64,000 nt of DNA, from positions 1 through 64,000 of the forward strand of contig NZ_JXXD01000015.1 of the NCBI RefSeq assembly GCF_000935215.1, read 5' to 3'. The notes below the pieces were generated by a model. It worked only from the letters and a program-made list of their open reading frames with translations, searched no databases and was not told the origin of the DNA. The translations under genes and the position numbers were made by a program. This document shows, in pieces, positions 59,005 through 64,000 of the stretch (the first letter of the stretch is position 1; every line of letters begins with the position of its first letter). The stretch is from Stutzerimonas stutzeri (GTDB lineage: Bacteria; Pseudomonadota; Gammaproteobacteria; Pseudomonadales; Pseudomonadaceae).

Positions 59005-59773
59005 TCAGCCCAGCTCCTGCACCCCACCGCCGGAGACCGTGAGGATCTGGCCGCTGATCCAGGCCGCCGCAGGTGAACAGAGAAACAGCGCCGCGTTGGC
59101 CATATCCTGGGGGTCACCCAAACGCTGAAGGGGCGTATGCGCCAGCATTTGGCGTTCGATGTCTTCGGTGAGCACGCCTTTAAGCGCATGGGTGAGTGTT
59201 GCGCCTGGGGCGATGCCGTTAACGCGGATTCCGCGCGGTCCCAGGTCGAAAGCGATGTTGCGGATCAGGTGATTGGCCGCGGCCTTGGAAGAGCCGTAGG
59301 AGGCCATGTGCTGGTTGCGGTTCTCGCCGGCCATCGAGGTGATCGCCAGCATCGCTCCGCCACCGGCCTGCTCCATATGCGGAGCCGCCAACTGCGCCAG
59401 GCGAAACAGAGAAAAACACGTTCAGCTCGTAGGCTCGACGGAAATCTGCCATCGGCATGTCGAAGGCCTTCGGGCCGCCGCCACCGGCGTTGCTGACGAG
59501 CAAGGTGAGCTTGCCGAAGTCGTCCACGCAGTGCTCGACCAGTTGCGCAAGCTGGGTCTCGTCGGTGACGTCGCAGGCGCAGGCGGCGGCCTGACCACCG
59601 GCAGCGACGATCTCGTCACGCACCCCTTCGGCAGCTGCTAACGACAAATCGCTGACCAGCACTGCCGCACCTGCGGCGGCAAACGTTTGCGCGATCGCCT
59701 GGCCGATCCCCGCACCGGCACCGGTAACGACCGCAACCTGACCATCAAGACGAAAATCTTCGGGGCGATACAT
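59005..59773 (-). pseudogene. Short-chain dehydrogenase/reductase, frameshifted
   Basis: Two overlapping minus-strand frames together give a full SDR of about 256 residues. The N-terminal part has TGAGAGIGQ (nucleotide binding), and the C-terminal part has the SSM-type serine and YGSSK (active Tyr and Lys). The break is at a run of five A on the plus strand (59412-59416): four bases would restore NVFSLFRLAQLAAPHMEQ. It is either a true inactivating frameshift or a homopolymer sequencing error. Substrate unknown. Confidence 0.8.
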
Positions 59774-60084
59774 GGCAGTCTCCTCGGGTAGAGGGAGTAT
59801 GGGCGGTCACCTGCAGGGCTTTCCTAAAAAACTACGTGTCCTTTGTCCGGAACCCCCTGCTGCGCCGAAGCATAGCGCGCGTCGTTCAGCTGAATCAGTG
59901 TCCGACGCCTGGCTCTCTCTGCCTGCCGCCAACCACCTCACCTCTTCTGCCGTTGTCCTGCGTCGCCAGCTTCCAGTTCGAAATGCGACAGTCTGACCTA
60001 TCAGGCGATATCAAAACGCTATCGTCATATCGTGCGAAGCGCGTCACAATCGCGGCTTTTCTTTCCAGGGACAGGAGAGACGTC
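59774..60084. other. Region without gene
   Basis: About 310 bp between the divergent SDR and 60085 genes. It probably contains promoters for both. Other frames here do not look coding. Confidence 0.4.
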
Positions 60085-60402
60085 TTGGGTGACCGGATCG
60101 ATGAGCGTCGTGCATTGCATGCGCTACGGGACCATATCGATTGTCTGCTGGCTGCTGGCGCATCCCTTGTGGGGCGCGATCCGGTGCAGCTGAGTTTTCA
60201 GGGCAGGACGCTGATCGTTCAGCACGGCATGCTGCTCAACGAGAACGGCCATCAGGATCTGATCGAGACGCTGGCCGAGCTGGAGTGGGCGAACAAGCGC
60301 ACCCGCGATCTGGCGATCGATATCTGCATTCGGCAGCTGGACCACGCGATCAAGCGAAGCTGTGACAAGGTGCTGGACAGTTCGACGCCGGACAAATCCT
60401 GA
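60085..60402 (+). CDS. Small hypothetical protein
   Basis: The 105-residue, charged, mostly helical protein begins LGDRIDERRALHALRDHIDCLLAAGASLVG. The TTG at 60085 is chosen because CAGGAGAGA lies just upstream; a 5' extension of the frame to 59836 is not protein-like. No family is recognised. It does not seem linked to its neighbours. Confidence 0.55.
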   Translation: MGDRIDERRALHALRDHIDCLLAAGASLVGRDPVQLSFQGRTLIVQHGMLLNENGHQDLIETLAELEWANKRTRDLAIDICIRQLDHAIKRSCDKVLDSSTPDKS

Positions 60403-60486
60403 GCGCTATCGCGGCGCAATCGGATCGCACCTCGGCATCTTGTTGGGATGTGGGCCGAAGCCCAGGCTACCGAGGCTGCAGCACCT

Positions 60487-60951
60487 TTATTTCCACTGCA
60501 GCGCCTGCACATGGGCGTTGGCCGGGTCGAAGTTGTCCAGGCGCATGCGTTCGTCGATGGCGGCTTCGGCTGCCTTGCCCAGCGGGAACTCCTCGCGCAC
60601 GGTGGCCCAGCCCTCCGGCTTCAGGCGGACCATCCAGCCATCGCCGTAGCAGTCCTGATTGATCAGCGCCGGTCGCTCGAGTAGCGCTTCGTTCACTGCC
60701 AGCAGCTCGCCGCTGACCGGGCTACGCGCCGAGGACGCAGCCTTGGCGAACTCGACCACGCCGAAGCTGCGCTCACGCTCGATGCGGGCGCCGACGCGCT
60801 TGGGGGTGAAGGCGAAGATCTGGCCGTACAGCGCGCAGCCGTAGGCGGTCAGGCCGATGGTCAGGCTGCCGTCGGCCTCCTCGCGCAGCCACAGGCTGTG
60901 CTCCGGGGCGTAGCGCAGCGGGTCGGGAAATTCCAGGCCGTGCACATTCAT
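60487..60951 (-). CDS. GcvH-like lipoyl-domain protein
   Basis: This 154-residue protein has the hammerhead fold of glycine cleavage H proteins: HSLWLREEADGSLTIGLTAYGCALYGQI and SFGVVEFAKAASSARSPVSGELLAVNEAL. Lys70 in VEFAK is the likely lipoylation site. It is linked, by a 4 nt overlap, to a DsrE-like gene rather than to gcvT or gcvP. It may therefore be a lipoate-binding protein of sulfur transfer (LbpA-like) or another dedicated carrier. Confidence 0.75.
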   Translation of the reverse strand: MNVHGLEFPDPLRYAPEHSLWLREEADGSLTIGLTAYGCALYGQIFAFTPKRVGARIERERSFGVVEFAKAASSARSPVSGELLAVNEALLERPALINQDCYGDGWMVRLKPEGWATVREEFPLGKAAEAAIDERMRLDNFDPANAHVQALQWK

Positions 60952-61322
60952 AGGGTCAGCACCCGTTCGTATTCGAGGATCATCTGCGCCAGTTCGCCGC
61001 CGCTGGAAATTTCATCCAGCTCGGCGATCAGCGTGGCGGGGTCAAGCTGCACCCCGGGCTGGCGGCACATCAGCAATCGTGCGCCGGCCTGCTTGGCGTT
61101 GCGGATAAAGTGCAGCAGCGGCTCGCCGCCCTCCATCGCGCGTAGCGATTCGGCCACCTCGCGACGCGCCAGCTGCGTGCCCTCGCCGGTGAGGTAAAGG
61201 GTTACCTCGGCATCCATACAAGCCAGCAGCGTGGCGATATGGAAAGGCGCGGCGCAGCGTGCCGGGGTGCTGGGGCCGCCGGCGACCAAAACGAGCACGC
61301 GTTGTGGACGGTTCTGCTGCAT
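60948..61322 (-). CDS. DsrE-family protein
   Basis: The 124-residue protein has the DsrE/DsrF-like fold: VLVLVAGGPSTPARCAAPFHIATLLACMDAEVTLYLTGEGT. Cysteines at about residues 23, 35 and 86 (LLMCRQPG) could carry sulfur. It overlaps the start of the GcvH-like gene by 4 nt and precedes it, so they are co-translated. Its role in sulfur transfer is inferred. Confidence 0.7.
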   Translation of the reverse strand: MQQNRPQRVLVLVAGGPSTPARCAAPFHIATLLACMDAEVTLYLTGEGTQLARREVAESLRAMEGGEPLLHFIRNAKQAGARLLMCRQPGVQLDPATLIAELDEISSGGELAQMILEYERVLTL

Positions 61323-61481
61323 AAATCCTCGATCGGAAAAGTCATTCGGCGAGTTAAGCCGTCAAGCGCACGTTCGCAGGCGTTCGAACCATAGCGCGAA
61401 ACTATCATCACCATAGCCTACCGGTTGCCGTTTGATGGTCTAGGATTTTCTTCGTGCACTGAACTGAAAAGGAGATCGAGC

Positions 61482-62663
61482 ATGTTGGCAACCTTGCTAC
61501 CGGCCCTTAAAGAACTCGCCCTGCCGCTAAAGCTGCAGTTGTGGGATGGCAACGAGATCGACATCGGCCCTGCCCCTTGCGTCACGTTGGTGATCAAGGA
61601 CCCCAACCTGGTCACTCGGCTGGCGCAACCGAGCCTGGATATGCTCGGCGCCGCCTATGTCGAGGGGCAGATCGACCTGCTCGGGCCGGTGGGCGAAGTT
61701 ATCCGTATCGGCGATGTCATTAGCCGGGCGTTGGGCAAGGACCATTTCGCAGCGCCTGCGCGGGAGGCGCACGACAAGGCTACCGATGCCGAGGCGATCG
61801 CCTACCACTATGACCTTTCCAACGACTTCTATCGGCTCTGGTTGGACCGGGAGATGGTCTATTCCTGCGCCTATTTCGAGACCGGCGAGGAGGATATCGA
61901 TCAGGCGCAGCAGGCCAAGCTACGGCTAATCTGTCGCAAGCTGCGGCTCAAGCCAGGCGAGCGGTTGCTGGATGTGGGCTGCGGCTGGGGTGGGCTGGCG
62001 CGTTTCGCGGCGCGGGAATTCGGCGCGCAGGTGTTCGGCATCACCCTGAGCCGCGAGCAGCTGGCGCTGGCCCGCGAGCGCATTGCCGCCGAGGACCTAC
62101 AAGGCAAGGTGCAGCTTGAGCTGATGGATTACCGCGACCTGCCGGCCGATGGCGGTTTCGACAAGGTGGTGAGTGTCGGCATGTTCGAGCATGTCGGGCA
62201 CGCCAACCTGCCGCTGTACTGTCAGCAACTGTACGGTGCGGTTCGTCCAGGCGGGCTGGTGCTCAATCACGGCATCACTTCGCGCCACCTCGATGGACGG
62301 CCGGTCAGCCACGGGGCTGGTGCTTTCATCGACCGCTATGTATTCCCCCACGGCGAGCTGCCGCATCTAGTGAACATCAGCAGCTGCATCAGCGAGACGG
62401 GACTGGAAATCGTCGATGTGGAAAGCCTGCGCCTGCATTACGCGCGCACGCTGCAGCTGTGGAGCGAACGGCTGGAAGCGCGGCTGGCGGAGGCCCAGGC
62501 GCTGGTGCCGGAGCGGGCGCTGCGGATCTGGCGACTGTACCTGGCAGGTTGTTCCTATGGCTTTCGCCGCGACTGGATCGACCTGCATCAGATTCTCGCC
62601 ACCAAACCGTTGCCCGATGGCGGGCATGAACTGCCCTGGACCCGTGCCGACCTCTACCGCTGA
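61482..62663 (+). CDS. Cyclopropane-fatty-acyl-phospholipid synthase family protein
   Basis: This SAM-dependent enzyme, of 393 residues, methylates the double bond of unsaturated phospholipid acyl chains. The SAM motif is LLDVGCGWGGLARFAA, preceded by AIAYHYDLSNDFYRLWLDREMVYSCAYF, the bicarbonate- and lipid-binding hallmark of the family. FEHVGHANLPLY and the NHGITSR segment follow. AAAAGGAGA lies before the ATG at 61482. Two cfa paralogues are common in pseudomonads, so no symbol is given. Confidence 0.93.
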   Translation: MLATLLPALKELALPLKLQLWDGNEIDIGPAPCVTLVIKDPNLVTRLAQPSLDMLGAAYVEGQIDLLGPVGEVIRIGDVISRALGKDHFAAPAREAHDKATDAEAIAYHYDLSNDFYRLWLDREMVYSCAYFETGEEDIDQAQQAKLRLICRKLRLKPGERLLDVGCGWGGLARFAAREFGAQVFGITLSREQLALARERIAAEDLQGKVQLELMDYRDLPADGGFDKVVSVGMFEHVGHANLPLYCQQLYGAVRPGGLVLNHGITSRHLDGRPVSHGAGAFIDRYVFPHGELPHLVNISSCISETGLEIVDVESLRLHYARTLQLWSERLEARLAEAQALVPERALRIWRLYLAGCSYGFRRDWIDLHQILATKPLPDGGHELPWTRADLYR

Positions 62664-62694
62664 GCGCCGCTGTTCGGCGGCGCGAGGGGCTTGA

Positions 62695-63546
62695 TCAGCG
62701 CAGCAATAGCAGCGGCGTGCGGGTCGTGCGGATCATGCTGGTGGTGGTGCTGCCAACGAAGAACTGGCGAATGCGCGAGTGGCCGTAGGCGCCCATCACC
62801 AACAGGTCGATGCCATGCTCGGCCTGATAGGCATGCAGGGTCGGCTCGACTTCGCCGGCGCGGATGGCGGTGTGTACCTCGAGACCACCAGCGGCCAACG
62901 CGTCCCGCGCAGCGTTCAGCTGCGTCAGCACCGCGTCGTCTTCGTTGCCGACCATCACCAGATGGATCGGTAGGCCCTTGAACAGCGGGCTGGCAGCCAG
63001 CATCTCGACCCCCTTGAGTGTCGTGGCGCTGCCGTCGAAGGCGAGCATCAGGCTGCGCGGCGGCGTGAACTGACCGACGGTGACCAGAATCGGCCGATGC
63101 ATGGTGCGGATGACGTTTTCCAGCTGGCTGCCGATGTGCTGGATGGCATCGCCGCTGTCCTCGCCCTGACGACCGATGACCAGCAGGCGCGTTTCGTCCT
63201 GCAGATCACGCAGGGACTCGACCAGATCACCGTGGCGCTGCCGGCACTCGGGCTGGGCGACGCCGGCGGAGATCGCCCGCTGACGTGCCGAATCGAGCAT
63301 CATGCGGCCCTCCTCCAGCGCCAGCTTGGCGCGTTTCTCGTCCAGCGTGGCCAGCTCCTGCAGAAGGAATTCGCGGCTGCCGAGGCCGATGATGCCGCTC
63401 AGATCGCCCGACACCGGATACTGCTGGCGGTCGAGCACATGCAGCAGCGTCAGGGGTGCATCCAGGCGCTTGCTGGCCCAGGCCGAATAGTCGCAAACCG
63501 CCGCTGCCTGCGGTGATCCGTCGATACAAGCCATTACGTGGGTCAT
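62695..63546 (-). CDS. Tandem universal stress protein
   Basis: The 283-residue protein has two UspA domains (about 1-155 and 160-283). The first begins VMACIDGSPQAAAVCDYSAW and the second SLMLAFDGSATTLKGVEM. The ATP-binding GxxGHS-like segment (MGAYGHSRIRQFFVGSTT) is in the C-terminal one. It lies downstream of a SulP transporter gene by 14 nt in the same orientation, so both are probably one operon. Confidence 0.9.
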   Translation of the reverse strand: MTHVMACIDGSPQAAAVCDYSAWASKRLDAPLTLLHVLDRQQYPVSGDLSGIIGLGSREFLLQELATLDEKRAKLALEEGRMMLDSARQRAISAGVAQPECRQRHGDLVESLRDLQDETRLLVIGRQGEDSGDAIQHIGSQLENVIRTMHRPILVTVGQFTPPRSLMLAFDGSATTLKGVEMLAASPLFKGLPIHLVMVGNEDDAVLTQLNAARDALAAGGLEVHTAIRAGEVEPTLHAYQAEHGIDLLVMGAYGHSRIRQFFVGSTTTSMIRTTRTPLLLLR

Positions 63547-63560
63547 TGTTGTTCTCCTGG

Positions 63561-64000
63561 TCAGTGGCTCATGAGCTTGTCGATGGCCTCGGGTTTGTCA
63601 TGCACACCGAAGCGGTCGACGATGGTGGCGCTGGCTTCGTTCAGGCCCAGCACTTCCACCTCGGTGCCTTCGCGGCGGAACTTGATGACCACTTTGTCCA
63701 GCGCCGCCACAGCGGTGATGTCCCAGAAATGTGCGCGGGACAGATCAACGGTGACCTTGCCGAGCGCTTCCTTGAAATCGAACGCACCGGTGAATTTGTC
63801 CGATGAGCTGAAGAATACCTGCCCGATCACCTTGTAGGTGCGCTGATTGCCGGCGGTATCCAGCTCCGAACCGATGTGCAGGTAGTGGCCGACCTTGTTG
63901 GCAAAGAACATCGCCGCCAGCAGCACGCCCGCCAGAACACCGTAGGCCAGGTTGTGGGTGAAGACCACCACCACCACGGTGACGACCATGACGATGTTGG
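63561..64000 (-). CDS. SulP-family anion transporter, C-terminal part with STAS domain
   Basis: The gene continues past the right edge. The visible 145 residues hold the last transmembrane helices (VVTVVVVVFTHNLAYGVLAGVLLAAMFFA) and a STAS domain (TYKVIGQVFFSSSDKFTGAF, LSRAHFWDITAVAALDKVV). SulP proteins move sulfate, bicarbonate or related anions. Linkage to a universal stress protein is common among bicarbonate/sulfate SulP genes. The substrate is not resolvable here. Confidence 0.88.
   Translation of the reverse strand, partial: NIVMVVTVVVVVFTHNLAYGVLAGVLLAAMFFANKVGHYLHIGSELDTAGNQRTYKVIGQVFFSSSDKFTGAFDFKEALGKVTVDLSRAHFWDITAVAALDKVVIKFRREGTEVEVLGLNEASATIVDRFGVHDKPEAIDKLMSH

Overview
The window is a high-GC gammaproteobacterial chromosome segment from a Pseudomonas/Stutzerimonas (P. 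stutzeri-like) bacterium. The evidence is the ectABCD-ask hydroxyectoine cluster, the aspA, pyruvate carboxylase, zwf and uvrD neighbourhood typical of pseudomonads, and protein sequences close to Pseudomonas orthologues. The identification comes from reading the sequence; no database search was run.

Layout. 1-9.6 kb: an acyl-CoA ligase fragment, a LysR regulator divergent from aspartase (aspA), a dicarboxylate/amino acid symporter, an XRE-type regulator, an alanine/glycine:Na+ symporter, asparaginase and a periplasmic solute-binding protein. This is a block for uptake and deamination of Asp, Asn, Ala and Gln. 8.9-16.5 kb: beta-carbonic anhydrase, glutaminase, SbtB and the bicarbonate transporter SbtA, followed by two-subunit pyruvate carboxylase (pycA, pycB) and its divergent LysR regulator. 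Bicarbonate supply thus lies next to a bicarbonate-consuming anaplerotic enzyme. 16.4-19.2 kb: a small basic protein, a HexR-like RpiR regulator and zwf. 19.2-24.6 kb: ectABCD-ask for hydroxyectoine. 24.7-36.5 kb: YdcH-like, TrhP/YegQ, a PAS-GGDEF-EAL membrane protein, UvrD, an orphan TRAP solute-binding lipoprotein, a Tim44-domain protein, an alpha/beta hydrolase, Ohr and an AraC regulator.

36.7-45.8 kb is a complete selenoprotein module: formate dehydrogenase-N (fdnG with an in-frame UGA for selenocysteine and a bSECIS-like hairpin, then fdnH and fdnI), fdhE, selA and selB. The matching tRNA-Sec gene (selC) is split from this operon by mobile DNA. A 44 bp direct repeat holding the 5' half of selC brackets an 11 kb filamentous phage (inovirus, Pf-like) prophage. 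The prophage carries a low-GC AAA ATPase-TOPRIM cargo gene, a repressor and excisionase, a methyltransferase-like gene, ssDNA-binding protein, coat proteins, attachment protein, Zot, replication initiator and tyrosine integrase. The only complete selC copy now lies 8 nt behind the phage integrase.

Immediately downstream, a second low-GC cassette of 2 kb (a HEPN-like protein with an RX4H motif plus a DUF4062 protein) is bracketed by a 27 bp repeat of the 3' end of selC. This two-gene pair, together with the prophage ATPase, is the best candidate in the window for an undescribed defence system.

58.9-64 kb returns to core-like DNA: a frameshifted short-chain dehydrogenase, a small unknown protein, a DsrE-like/GcvH-like pair, cyclopropane fatty acid synthase, a tandem universal stress protein and the C-terminus of a SulP transporter. 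No rRNA, CRISPR array or insertion sequence transposase was seen.
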